A stretch of 64,000 bases of DNA from Lyophyllum atratum (taxonomy: Eukaryota; Basidiomycota; Agaricomycetes; Agaricales; Lyophyllaceae): NCBI GenBank assembly GCA_014905825.1, contig JACGCN010000028.1:124001-188000 (forward strand), in the 5' to 3' direction. How positions within the stretch are numbered: position 1 is the stretch's first letter; the number at the start of each line of letters is the position of its first letter. Made by a program: the position numbers and the translations under genes. A model generated the notes under the pieces. It was not told the origin of the DNA, made no database searches, and was given only the letters and a program-made list of their open reading frames with translations. Positions 20,510 to 31,799 of this stretch are shown here, piece after piece.

Positions 20510-21591
20510 TTACACTGGGATTTGTGGCAACTTCGAACTGGAGTGCGACTCTGGAACCTCGGCCGGGCGGCGGGCATACCGTTCCTCGTCCGGAACATCA
20601 GCATACTCTGCCTGAATGGCCAAAACATCTTTGATCATCGCTTCGGCGCTTCTCAAAACCTTCACCCGATCCTCCTCCGTTCTGAGCTCATAATCTGGTA
20701 TCAAAGCCGCGAGATCCTCAGCTCCTCCCTTTTTGAATGCCCAAACGGGTACGTGATGCCCATAGAAGTTCAGATTTCCTAGGGGTTTCGAATGAGCATG
20801 ATGACCCCATGAAGTGATATATTACATACGTGGCAGCCAAAAGTCCAGCTCCCTAGCGAGGTCGTACAACTCTCGACACCCGAATTCTAATTTCGGCGGG
20901 GCAAAATCCCCGATGAGAACCTGGAGCCGTGCTTCACACTTATGGGGTCTGGAGTGTGCCAGATCGATGAGGACAAATCTGCCGTCTTGGTCTTTCACGA
21001 TATTGTGTCCGTCAACATCAAGATGTGCGAAACCGCGCCCATGGAGTTCCGTAAACAGGTGGTATATCTGAATTCTAAATACGTCTTGTTGAGTATGAAC
21101 TAATACGAGTCATGTGCCACTCACTTATCGTCGCACGAAAGACTCTCATCCCGGACGTTGACATTTTCACCGCAATCCTCCAGCAATAGGACAGAGACGA
21201 GTTTGTTGTAGATCGTTGCTTGGAAAAAGCCGTAGAAGCGGGGAATATAGGTTCCCTGCATACGTTGAAGATCCTTCTCGTATCGTAACGCTTCTTGACT
21301 GAACATCGAAGAACGCGGGTATCGTGCGTTTACGTCGGTCTTCAAGACAATATCGTGGGATCCGGCTGGTTGGTGGCCGAGAAGCGATGCACGGTAGACA
21401 GTGGTGTGGTCGCCCTCGTAGATCTCAGTGACCTTATCGACGCAGTACGACAACACGGACGGTGGGGTGGGGCAACCAGCCTGAGTGACGCGTTGGAATA
21501 TAAACGGATCGGAGGGGGGATCATATTCGCGTTGGTGGTGTAGACCGAGGTGGCAAGAAAGGGTGAGTTCGCTCATGGCAAGCGCGTACAC
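20510..21591 (-). CDS. Protein-kinase-like protein
   Basis: There are three exons: 21125-21591, 20830-21074 and 20510-20778, joined by GTGAGT...TTTAG and GTATGT...CCTAG introns. The N-lobe shows VYRASL, a lysine in VLKTD (strand 3) and a glutamate in EALRYE (helix C). The catalytic loop reads HLDVDGHNIV, equal to HRDxxxxN with the arginine replaced by leucine. The DFG position reads DLA in LIDLAHSRP. Aspartate and asparagine of the catalytic loop and the metal-binding aspartate are kept, so activity is possible. The fold fits the divergent fungal kinase-like proteins near the APH and FunK1 groups. The start may be 21591 or the methionine 15 nt inside. The 5' end abuts a duplicated fragment of IML2. 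Confidence 0.75.
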
Positions 21592-21905
21592 AACACGTCA
21601 TACAGTATGCGTCAACATGCATCAACACAGAGAAAATAGCCGTCTCAGGGGACTTTCTCTTCGGCAACACCATGTATACAGCTTCCTGGAAGGCGCGATA
21701 GGGACACTACTCTATAAGACCTCAAGGAATCTACAGATGTCTCAAACATGGCTATTCATGGTGTCTGATGCGAGTCTTGCCGCACCAAGTGCCGCATGAG
21801 CGTGCATGTGGACCGCGTTCTAGAGGGTGAGAAATGGGCAGTCAATATCCCGCATCAGGATACGCGGCGACGGTACGTACCTCCATAACACATTTCCTCC
21901 ATGAT
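21592..21905 (-). pseudogene. Duplicated 3'-end fragment of the IML2-like gene
   Basis: The block is homologous to 25480-25810. It includes a relic of the last coding exon (NAVHMHAHAALGAA versus NALHMRAHAALGAL) with its CTCTAG acceptor, the last intron starting GTACGTACC, and downstream flank. The intron is retained, so this is a DNA-level copy and not a retroposed one. It now forms the upstream region of the kinase-like gene. Confidence 0.75.
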
Positions 21906-22465
21906 GTCACACAAGTCGTTAGTATTTATTCAAGCAGGAAGAGGGCCCAAGGCGAGGCCGATGCAGGAGGGACTACGCAGAAGACAGAGGAGGGTGGCCT
22001 GGAGGGGGGGATCTATGGTGTTCCATGCTTACATGAACAGTTCGGGTGACCTTTTCTTGACCTATTTGCACATGAGCCTCAGTTCATGCACAGGTCTCCG
22101 AATCAAGCGTTCTCGTCAAATCTCCGAACCGCACACTATCGCTATACAAACACGACAGCATCCAGAATTGACATTTCCGGCTGTAATTTCGCAAAGCCTG
22201 CACTTTCCCGTTTTGCCGTTGGGTTACTAGAGGAGCAAGGGGATGATTGGAGGTATGAGCTATGAGTTCTAAATTTCTAATGTTTCCATGCCGACCCATT
22301 TGTACTCGTATGCGTCATCAGGTCTTATGGCGGACACGATCTATAACGACCTAAAGACAAGTAATTAAAACGGGACCCCGCAGTGAACAAAAAGGTAAAA
22401 TGGGTACGTGGTACGTTGAGGGGTATTGTAACGTACCTATCGGCTGTGGAAACAAGAGTCTTCTT
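21906..22465. other. Intergenic, no gene seen
   Basis: Short open frames on both strands show no recognisable family or conserved motif. The stretch lies downstream of the A2 stop and upstream of the IML2 fragment. Confidence 0.5.
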
Positions 22466-23630
22466 TCACCCCACAGCGAGTACACCCCTATCCGCCAGCC
22501 CCGGCAGCTTGTCATCCACGAGATCCCCCTCCTCGCATTTAAAGCCATAAAAATAGACACGGCGCAGCGCAGCATGACGCTCGTGACTCAATAGCGCATC
22601 TATTTCGCGCCATTCAGATTCTTTAATAACCAAGAGGGGATGCCTGTTCTTGGTCGTAAATCCTAGCTCGATGGTCCCAGCTGGTATAGTTTCGATTATG
22701 CGGATGGCAGAGACACCCAGTGGCAGGCCTGGAGCGCAGCTGAATCTGAGCATGAGGCTGCGTAACTGCGTCAGTCGAGCAAAGTCAAGGAAACCGGAGT
22801 TCTCTGAATTGTCATAAGGTGGCTGGCGTGACTGGTGAGTGTGTGAAGGATGACTTGCCGAATGCAGTGTACAGGGTGATCTCCTGAAGGTAATCGGATG
22901 CGAGGTCAAGGATACCCTGTATTAAGGGGAATGCTGATTCTGTAAAGTCTATGTCGAAGATCGTGAGGCGGGATAGAGACAGAGGACATGGATGGCGTGG
23001 GTTATGGAGGGTTTGCAGGATGCGCTCCGACGCTACTGTGGACATGACAAACAGCGATTCGAGGTGTCCTTGAATTCTCGGCTTTCCATCACCTGAATGG
23101 GAGAAGCCTTCACCGGGGACAGTGACTGATTTACGACTGGTCAATGTGAGATGCCGCAGATGTGATGATTCAGAGAGATATGCTATCGGCAAGCCGACGG
23201 CACCTAACTTGAGATACACGCATGACGGCTGAGCAATAACGCTGATGAGAGCGGCCTGTAGAGATTCATGTAAAGCCTTCCAAGGCTCAGGGACACGAGA
23301 TGATTCGTCACGTATTGTGAGTTTTTGTACGTAGCACCGAACCATATGCAATATGCCGCAGAATTCGGCCTGCGGTGCTGGTGCGTGAGATCCCACAATG
23401 TATACGCCCAGGCAGCGAATAAAGGAGGCCAGGACAGGGTTGTGTAAGAGGATGAGATGGAGGCGTTCATTCCGTTGGGTGCGCCATGCGTAAAGATGAA
23501 TCGAATGAAAGAGTCGTCGCTGGCAGAGTACACGGAAAACGCGAGATACAAGGCTACAAGACCGGAGTTCCGTGGTCGATAGAAGATCGACAACGCCATC
23601 TACAATGTCTTCAGGAATCGTAGGGGTCAT
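22466..23630 (-). CDS. F-box protein A2
   Basis: Exon 1 is 22859-23630 and exon 2 is 22466-22803; 1110 nt encode 369 residues. The F-box is at the start (MTPTIPEDIVDGVVDLLSTTEL, then RVFRVLCQRRLFHSIHL). The rest is a leucine-rich-repeat-like array typical of basidiomycete F-box proteins (HPSC/QPSCVYLKLGAVGLP, SSHLRHLTL). The 55-nt intron uses a GC donor (GCAAGTC) with a normal TTCAG acceptor; A3 has GT at the same place. A2 is the only A gene with the full C-terminal tail. It presumably acts as a substrate adaptor of an SCF ubiquitin ligase. The 3' relic of a B gene lies just upstream. Confidence 0.85.
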
Positions 23631-23732
23631 GACGGTGTTGACAAGGAGTACAGTTCAAGCGACGATAATCGCCGGATCATCTACAGTGCTTGGCATTGCC
23701 TTCGCAAAACAATATGCATTTGTTGCCTACGG

Positions 23733-23767
23733 AGCGGTGTCAATGCCGCTTTCGACTAACCGTGCGC
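23733..23767 (-). pseudogene. Relic of a B-type F-box gene 3' end
   Basis: The last ten codons of a B gene survive here, reading RLVESGIDTAP then stop, as compared with RLVERGVATTR in B1 and RLVERGIAITW in B2. The spacing to the A2 start equals that in the A1-B1 and A3-B2 pairs. Homology ends abruptly near 23768, so the rest of this B gene has been deleted. Confidence 0.7.
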
Positions 23768-24183
23768 AATGATCCCCTGACAAACACTGGATCTCAAGCT
23801 GGGTCTATCAAGGCGATCGTCCAAATCAGTCGCCTCGTCGAATCTGCGCATTACGTTCTAAATGACTGCTAGGACAATCTTAGCATGAACTGGACGCTGT
23901 GAGAACAGCAGGAGGGAATCAGGCAAGTCTCATTGGGCTTTCTTGTTGACGCTAAAGCTTCAGAAGCACCTGAAGGGATATAGACGAGCATCGAACATCG
24001 AATAGGGCACAGCGAACAGACAAAGCAATGGTACAGAAGAGAACAGTATGTGTCCGAATGAAAAATAGTAAGACCCTGATGACTTTCAGCATGCCTATTC
24101 ATCTCCTAATTGACAACACTTCAAGAGGCAAATTCGAGAGAAATCAGCAAGAGCGGCACCTAATAATGGCATGCATACCTTTA
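23768..24183. other. Intergenic, no gene seen
   Basis: I find no family match. The left edge is the breakpoint of the deleted B gene. Confidence 0.5.
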
Positions 24184-24644
24184 TTAATCCTCTCGAACGC
24201 TGATCGTTCCTTTGCCTAAGGGACCAGAGGCAACGCTGAAGCCATCGAAGGAGATGTCGTAACCTGCCTTCACGTCGTGTTTGGTGAGTTTATTGCTGCC
24301 GGTGTAGGGGCAGTCCCAATAGACTTCTGCAATCTTTTCGCCGGTGTCGCCCAACTGCACTTCAAAGGAGCCCTCGGTGCCAAAGGGAGAACTCTCTCCA
24401 CCACAGTGACCGAATTCGTGGACGCCCTTGCTCGTGATCTTGGTGCCCTGAGCGCTCGCGGTCTGGGTGTATGGATCGTCCAGACATAATATGTGTCAAT
24501 GGAATGGATGAAGAGAAGGTGACCGAGATCCTCACCGTGACTGATATCATAGAACTTTCCGAACTGGATGGAAAAATTTGCCAAGACGATGGCCTTGGAT
24601 AGCCTGCTTCTGACGGTCGGCTGGAACCACTGACTTTCTCCCAT
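24184..24644 (-). CDS. Aegerolysin-family protein
   Basis: Exon 1 is 24536-24644 and exon 2 is 24184-24479; together they give 405 nt, 134 residues, the normal size for aegerolysins. The family signature is clear: FGKFYD in exon 1, then SSPFGTEGSFEV, VYWDCPYTGSN and a C-terminal GKGTISV strand. Aegerolysins are small beta-sandwich proteins that bind specific membrane lipids, and some act with MACPF partners to form pores; no MACPF gene is in this window. The splice donor is a good GTGAGG, but the only acceptor position that keeps the family frame reads GG instead of AG. The gene may therefore be mis-spliced or decaying, or the true intron may differ from mine. Confidence 0.75.
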
Positions 24645-25479
24645 GATGTAGCGAGTGTTCGAACTTCGAAGAGATGATAGTAGGGTATGTTGGTGTCTCT
24701 AAGAGAAGACTGGTGTGCGATGCCTGATGTTCGACAAAAGACCCCACCTTTTATACGAAATTCTTATCTCAAAACTGCCCGCCCACACACGTAACTGTCC
24801 GAACTTCTGTGCCACCAATTTGACGAGTGGAGTAATTGCTTTCTCAACCAGGAGCTGTAATTGGTTCGCCGTGAGTTCTTTCCGCGTATTATCGAGGAAC
24901 ACTGTTTGTGCCTAGCCAAGGTGAGCTACCACCCCAAGTGTTTTTAGGGTGCAGATAGATATGAAAGAAAACAAACGTAAGAATTCATCGACAAAACAGG
25001 GTCCAGCAGAATGGAGTCGTGTCGTCGCGATCGGAGAACGACTATAGTGGCTTCTTGCGGTTCAGCAGATGACCAACATGCGCGGGGGACAGTCTTCACC
25101 ACTTTATTATGCATCGTCCTCGCCGCGCGTTTAGGCCTGCGGCCTGCCATAGCGTCGAGGAGAAAAAACTTCCAGCCCGGAGCGATTAGTGTGCGCCGAT
25201 GACGAGCAATAATGAGAGACCTAGACGAATCAGATGGTCCAGGATGTGGCTGAATAGTGCGCACTGCGTACCTTGTCCAAGTTGTCTCAACCCTGTGCCC
25301 CGCAATGACCCCTGGCGTAGTCGCATTTTACCTGTCATGTGGAAGACGTGCCAGGGATTAGAACACTGAACGTAAACGGCTTATGCCCACTGCGTGCAGG
25401 GCGAGATGACAATGGGAGCTCAATCGGAGGAGTCAAAGACCGGTGAAAATGGTAGATCGTTTGGATTTGGTCTGGTCTT
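24645..25479. other. Intergenic, no gene seen
   Basis: Open frames here (for example a minus-strand frame near 24944-25264 with basic MAGRRPKRAARTM) match no family I know. The stretch probably holds the promoter of the aegerolysin gene and the terminator of IML2. Confidence 0.45.
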
Positions 25480-25810
25480 AACCGAGGGTGCGTACACAAC
25501 GCGTCAACATGCGTCAACGCGGAAAAAATCGCCACACCTTGGCCCTCAGGGGACTTTCTCTTCCGCACCGCCATGTATACATACAGGTTCCTGGAACGTG
25601 GGGCACTACTCTACAAAAGCTCAATGACATCTATGCATGAGTCTGGAACATGGCTATTCCCGGCGACGGGTCACGGGTGCGAGTTTCGCAGCGCACCAAG
25701 CGCCGCATGAGCGCGCATGTGGAGTGCATTCTAGAGAGGGAGCAATGCGCCGTCAATATCCCGTATCAGGATAAGGGAAATGGTACGTACCTCCATGCTG
25801 TATTTCCCCT
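25480..25810. repeat. IML2 3'-end block, parent copy
   Basis: This block contains the last two coding exons and downstream flank of the IML2-like gene. It is duplicated at 21592-21905 with roughly colinear homology and small indels. The parent keeps an open terminal exon, whereas the copy does not. Confidence 0.7.
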
Positions 25811-28595
25811 GTGAATTCACCGAATTCGTCAGTACATATCCGAACACAAGGAGGGAGGCGAAGAGCTTGCCTTACGACCAGACACTCCAACTTCTAACGG
25901 CTTTCCTGTCAACGAGCCCAAGCTTCAGCTACGTTGCAGACCAAAGATTGAGGAAGTCGTACCTGAGATGACGAGCTCCAATTCAGCCCTTGCACCTACT
26001 AGATCACCACGACATGCCAATAGCCGACCCAACTCGTAATCTGGGGTTATCATCAGCATCACACAACTCAGTGCGGAAAGCACAATAGCTTACGGGCATA
26101 ATAAACGAGATAGTGATCCAGCTCGACCATCGGTCCATACTCGAACACGGTCCTGAACGCTTCCTCCGCACCCTCCTCCGCATCACGTGCTGGTATACCG
26201 ACAATCTGGTCAACCTCATCCAGCACGGCATCGGGGTCCTATCGGTATCATGCCAATGAGCACGGGTAACGCGTCAACGATATCATGAAAGCAAGACGAA
26301 CCGGATATGCAATGAATCGCAAACATACACCCTCGAGGAAACGGGCAAGGCACAAGTCGTCCCAGTACTCCCCAGCCCCGCCCTCATACGCGTTCGCACC
26401 AGTCCTTCCATTCGCATCTTTCTTTGCTCTTTTCCCGCTCTTCTCAGACGGAGTAGAGCCCAGCGATACGGGTGTAGTGGGCGATACAGTCGACGTCGGC
26501 GTCACAGAAGCATCCTGTCCATCACCATGCACCGCGAGCCTAGCAAGTGCGGCACGCACGAGCGGAAGCATCTTCCCTGCAATAACAGCCCGGGGCGCAT
26601 GCGCGATAGCCTGGAATAGATACGCAGCCTCTAACGCTGGGAGAAGGAGCCTTCGTTTCTGTAGTGCGAACTTCCGGGCCTTGCGTGCGACGAATTTCTG
26701 GGCAGGTTCGGTCAGGTTAGATGAGGGACGGGGATATAAGGGGAAAGGAAATGGGAGCGTACCTCCAGCGGTATACTCTTGCCAGCGATCGTCTGTCGGA
26801 GCCTAGGGACGCGTGCCAAGAGTTGAGCAGCCTCTTCCATGCGTTCAGCCTTCTTCTTCTTGCTGATGGGGGAATCGTCGTCGGTGTCCCAGCCTTCCAG
26901 GAGGCAGACAGCGAGGCCGTAGGAATAAATGGCTTTTGACCACTAACGAGAAACACATTCAGCCGTCGAGAGAAACGTGGAGAAGAAAGCATGGGACTGA
27001 CCGTTGCCTCTTTCTCCAACACACGCCAGCACGCAGCGCTCCCGCCAATCGGCTCATGTGCATCCGTCGCCTCCTCCTTGCAAACGTTCACCTCCTCCCC
27101 GACCTCCCACAACGCAAGTCTCGCCGTGGCGATCTCGTAAAAGCTGATGTGGTGGAGATTGCGGTACTGGGTCTGGGCCCGCATGGCTTGGGTGTAGTAC
27201 GCGACAGCCTGCTGCGGCTGCGAGCGTTGCAGGGCAAGGCGGCCAGCACCAAAGAGGAAGAACACGCCTATGAGAAAGGACGCTAGGTGTTATTTGTGGT
27301 GCACAAGATGGAGAGGGTGGTAAGCTGACCATTCGGATATCTCTTTATGTTCCATTCCACAATCTTTTTCGCGACCGATATGTCTACGCCTTCTACCGTG
27401 AAGTTTGACAGCACGAGGTGGAAGACGAGCAGCGCCATATCGGAGAGGACCCTCCTTACTCCTTCGTCTACTGCGAAAGGAAACTACGGTCAGCTTACCC
27501 TACCACGGAGCGAAAGATGAGCATACGTACCAGTCCCGACACCAGGCTCGGACCCTTCCTCATTCCACCCACCTGCCCGCATCAGCAGGTCCAAGCCGAG
27601 GGTTCGGTCGCCTTTGTAACCAAAGAGCTCGACGATAGTCGCGAGCTTGCCGGGAATGAGAGAGAGCACGACGTTGCAGAGACCGTTGCCGAGGTACACG
27701 CCGGAACGGAAGTGTGCGTCGACGGAGGGATCTTCTAGCTTGCGAATACTCGGTGGGGCTGATGACGAACTCGAGGCGGAGGTTGAAGTGGAGGTTAGGG
27801 TAGAGATGGAACTTGAGGCAGAGTTGGAGGACGAGGTCGTTGGGATGGCTGGCAAATTCATAGTTGTACTGTAGAAAGTTGCGACAGAAGGGACGCTTGA
27901 GGGCACCGAGTTGACTGAGGCGGTGTACGCAGTGTCCACATCGTCGATAAAGGTACCCAGCTGACGATAAATACCAACCGCCGTCCGCATATTCAGACTA
28001 GCACAGGTATGCGTAACCGAAGCAAAAAGAGAAGAAATGGCGATACGCACACTTCTTTGATGAACGCCAGCCAATCTCCCGAATATACTATTCCCAGCAA
28101 GACCTTCTCGAACATGTTCTCGGCGTAGAGTAGCTCCGCGTGTCGCTCGAGAACCGTCACGCTTTTGATAAAGCCAGATGACGAGGTAAAAATGGAGCCT
28201 ATCAAGCCAGCTTTCTTTCGATACTGTGACGCGAGATGTACACCGTGCTTCGCGTGCTCGATAGCAGAGAGCAAGTCCTATATACCAAGTTCGCGTCAGT
28301 TCATCTGCCGCGATGCTAAATAGTAGCTCACCTCGTTGGCATATGACATCAACGCCTTCACACTGCGGATTACACCATCCATGGTCACGAAATATAGCCT
28401 CTCCTGATTCGCATCGCTGGCATGGCAATACTCTTCACTCTCCACCATCTTAGATGCGAGGAAGAGATCGAGGGCGTAGCGAACGCCTGGCAAGTCGTTA
28501 AGGGCCTCGTCCGGGCCATAAGGCGTCTTCACAGCTGGCGGTTCGTGGAATACGGTGGCCCATGATGGTGAAGGGGATGGAGCCTCGGAGGCCAT
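25671..28595 (-). CDS. IML2/TTC39-like TPR protein
   Basis: Twelve exons can be placed: 28332-28595, 28051-28277, 27531-27997, 27330-27470, 27002-27267, 26763-26942, 26302-26697, 26094-26238, 25963-26040, 25871-25905, 25791-25808 and 25671-25730. They total 2277 nt, 758 residues. The diagnostic block is FFLFGAGRLALQRSQPQQAV followed by LHHISFYEIATARLALWE (exon 5), as in yeast IML2 and animal TTC39. The C-terminus SGRKGKYSMENALHMR is also typical. A serine/threonine-rich insert of about 60 residues sits in exon 3. IML2 proteins associate with the outer mitochondrial membrane and lipid droplets and help clear protein inclusions. Exon 11 is only 18 nt, and intron 10 has a GC donor (GCAAGC). Confidence 0.85.
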
Positions 28596-29439
28596 TGGTC
28601 GCGAAGAGTAGAGGGATCCTTAGTTGAGACCTGCACGATGATGGGTGAGGTCATGTTGCGGGCAGAGACGGGATTAGGGCAGAAGCAATGAACGTGTGGC
28701 GGTCAGGGACGACTTGATAGATTACGTTTCTCGTCCGTCGCGGTCGGCTAAATGATGGAATGAAGCCATAGAAGACTCGGGATGTTGCGATTTCGGACGT
28801 GCAAGTTTGAAGATATGAGCCACTCAGCAGGTCTGAATGAGGAGGAGGAGGGTGTTTATATCACGTCGAATATTTTCCGATTCGCGCTCCGTCTTTCGCC
28901 TAGTTAGAACATGTGATCGCAAACACTGACCGTTTCAAGTTGGTCCAAAAGTCCATGGCGGGCGGATTGCTGAGGCGATCCAAGGAATCATAAGTTCATT
29001 GAAGAGGTGCTGAGCAACGATTATGGCTGCTGGAAATAACTGGTGACGAAATACTTGGCATCATCATATTCAGGATTAGCGCCTGTAGCTCCGGCAAGGA
29101 GAATGCTCCGGAATCATCTTATGGCGGGCACGGTCGATAACGACCCGAAGGCAACAGCTGCGTGGACGTTGTTGCGGACACTTTTTTCGCGGTGACCGTA
29201 CCACATAAGAAAACCCTGAGATATGTAGAGGAAGCATAGACTGGTCAACTAAATCAAAACAAGGCTCTCGCATCGAAAACATAAGAAGATCCGCATGATG
29301 TGTATGTCGAAGAACATTGTAACGTACCCGGTCAGCCATGTGAAGCAGGGTAAGCATTCACTTTATAACGAGCACACCCCTCTCCAGCAGCCGCGGCATC
29401 TTGTCATTTGAAATACCCATGAGATCTCATTTCTCGTAC
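28596..29439. other. Intergenic, no gene seen
   Basis: The right part of this stretch (about 29360-29439) looks like the eroded C-terminal codons of A3: it aligns with the end of A2 but with changes that break the frame. The rest probably includes the IML2 promoter. Confidence 0.5.
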
Positions 29440-30541
29440 CTAAAAGCCATGAAACTCGAAATCGAGCTCGCTATGACGCTCGTGAGCCAATAGGGCGTCT
29501 ATTTCGCGCACTTCAGATGCCCTCACAAACGGGAGGGGATGCCCGCCAATTCGAATCACCAGCTCACTGAGCCCATCCGGTAAAGTTTCGATTACCCGAA
29601 TGATACAGACGCCTGGTTGGAGATCTGGAATGCATTCAAATGCGAGGTTGAGGATGCGCAAGTGCCTCAGTCGGGAAAAGTCAAGGTAACCATCTGAATT
29701 GTCAAAAGGTGGTTAGTGTGGCTGATGCCAGTGAGCGAGTAGAGGATTCCTTACCAAATATAGTGTACAAGGAGATCTCTTGAAGGTAGTCGGCTGCGAG
29801 GTTAAGGATATCCTGTATCAAGGGGCAGGATGGTTTTATGAGGCGTAGTTCGAAGACCTTGAGGCGGGATAGAGATAGAGGGCATAGCTGGCGTGGGTTA
29901 TGGAGAGTTCGTAGGATGCACTCTGCTGCTATGGTAGACGTCGCGACGAGTGATTCGAGATATCCTTGGATTTCGGAGATCGGCTCTCCATGACCTGAAT
30001 GAGAGAAGCCTTCATCGGGAATAGTGACTGATCCACTAGTGGTCAATTTGAGATGCTGGAGATGTGATGATTGAGAGAGGTATGTTATCGGCAAGCCGAC
30101 GTAACCTAACTTGATCTTCACACATGACGGATGGGCAATGATGCTGATGAGGGCGGTCTGTAAGGATTCATGGAGAGAATTCCAAGGTTCATCGATGTGA
30201 TATAGTTCGCCATCTATCGAGAGTTTCTGCACATGGGACCGAACCATATGCAATATCCCACAGAGGGTCTTTAGCGATGACCCGCAAAGGTTCTCCTGCA
30301 CGTGTATTCCCAAAGAGTGAATGAAAGAGGCCAGGAGAGGATTGACTAAGAGGATAAGATGGAGGCGTTCATCACGTCCTTCGCCCCTTGGGTCAAGATA
30401 AACTGAACGAAAGAGCCGTCGCTGGCAGAGTACACGGAAAATGCCAGATACACGGCTGCAGGATCGGACTGCTCGACGATCCATGGACCATAGCACATCG
30501 ATGACTCCATCGATGATGTCTTCAGAAATCGCAAGGGTCAT
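29440..30541 (-). CDS. F-box protein A3
   Basis: Exon 1 is 29755-30541 and exon 2 is 29440-29693; 1041 nt encode 346 residues. The N-terminal F-box (MTLAISEDIIDGVIDVL...RVLCQRRLFRSVYL) and the LRR-like body parallel A2. The intron has normal GTAAGG and TTCAG borders. A TAG after HGF ends the protein about 25 codons earlier than A2, and the sequence beyond still resembles the A2 tail, so the C-terminus has been shortened by mutation. The missing tail may not be essential. B2 lies 97 bp upstream on the same strand, as in the A1-B1 pair. Confidence 0.8.
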
Positions 30542-30638
30542 GGCGGCGTTGACAAGGAGTACGAGATCAAGCGACGATAATCGTTGGATTATCGAGAGTG
30601 TTTGGCATTGCGGTCACGAAAAAATATGTATTTGTTGC

Positions 30639-31799
30639 CTACCAAGTGATAGCAATGCCTCTTTCAACTAAGCGTGGCATCCGTTCGTTCAGAAATCTCC
30701 TGCTCCCCTGCCAGCCTTTCAAGTCGATCACGACACTGCGCAGCACACCTTCATGCCACTTGTTTAGAAGAACCGCCTCAATATCGGGCCATCCTTTCTT
30801 CCCGACGCTTATCGCAATCTGCCACTCCATCAGGAGATGTAGCGCCACCGTGTTTAGAGGAATAGTGGCCAGAAGGAGAGCGATGCAATGGGCTGACTGG
30901 ATGACTCGTATTTCGATTCGGAGGATGCGGAGGTGAGAAAGTCGGCTGAAGTTCACGGGCCCTCTGGAGAGACCTACGTCGTGTCCAACTAAACATGAAG
31001 GAAACGCCGGAGCAGGAGACGGCTCACCGAGATCTACGATGACAGCTACTTGTTCCAGGTATTCTTCCGAGAGGTGAAAGATCTTCTGAAAGGCGGCGGC
31101 GCTCCGTTTCGTGATGATGGCCGCAAACGATCGAAGGCGGGATAGAGATAGAGACGACGCGCGGTCTGTATCCTCTAGGCACTCCACAAGATGCTCCAGG
31201 GGTATGGATTCCGCCGTCAAAGATTCAAGGTATCCCAGCTGTTTCGGTTGGTCGTAAGACGCAGAAGCATCTGCGACATCGCCCATGGCAACCGAGTTGT
31301 GGCAGGCGAACTTGAGATGTCGGATGTGGGGGCATACTCGGAGATGTTGGATAGGAAAGCCGACTGAACCTAGGTTGAGGCTTATGCAGGACGGGCTAGA
31401 AATAACGCCAAGGATGGAATCCTGTAACTTTGGATGGATATAACTCCAGACTCCAAGAACGGTGTAAGTAATGCTGCGTATGCTGAGTTCTCGGACATGC
31501 GCTTTGGTAATATCCAGGATTCGACACATAGCCTCTACTGGTGGGCCCAGCGTCTCGTCGACCGTCACATGGATAGAATGAACGTAAGATGTCAGAGTTG
31601 GGTTCTTTAACAGCACATCGTGAAGGCGCTGGTGTGCCGCCGTGTATCGCAGGATGAGCAGGATGCGATTGAAAAGCAACTGTTGGGAAGGTTTACGGAG
31701 AGATGAAGATGCGAGGCTGCATGATTGGAGCGTTGTGGGATCTGCGTGTAGTTTTTCGAGAATCTCTTCGAAGATTTCTTGAGGAAGGACAGGCAGCAT
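30639..31799 (-). CDS. F-box protein B2
   Basis: The uninterrupted frame from MLPVLPQEIFEEILEKL to the stop at 30639 has 386 codons. A 66-nt stretch, 30962-31027 (GTGAGCC...CCAGAG), has intron borders at the position of the introns in B1 and B3. Removing it keeps the frame and joins VDLG to PVNFSRL, giving 364 residues. An upstream in-frame ATG (31850) exists and the residues before MLPV (NLASNT) are conserved in B genes. The F-box is followed by an LRR-like array (PHVRELSI-type, HIRHLKF, YLESL). It is the most complete B gene, and the presumed role is SCF substrate recognition. Confidence 0.82.
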   Translation of the reverse strand: MLPVLPQEIFEEILEKLHADPTTLQSCSLASSSLRKPSQQLLFNRILLILRYTAAHQRLHDVLLKNPTLTSYVHSIHVTVDETLGPPVEAMCRILDITKAHVRELSIRSITYTVLGVWSYIHPKLQDSILGVISSPSCISLNLGSVGFPIQHLRVCPHIRHLKFACHNSVAMGDVADASASYDQPKQLGYLESLTAESIPLEHLVECLEDTDRASSLSLSRLRSFAAIITKRSAAAFQKIFHLSEEYLEQVAVIVDLGEPSPAPAFPSCLVGHDVGLSRGPVNFSRLSHLRILRIEIRVIQSAHCIALLLATIPLNTVALHLLMEWQIAISVGKKGWPDIEAVLLNKWHEGVLRSVVIDLKGWQGSRRFLNERMPRLVERGIAITW

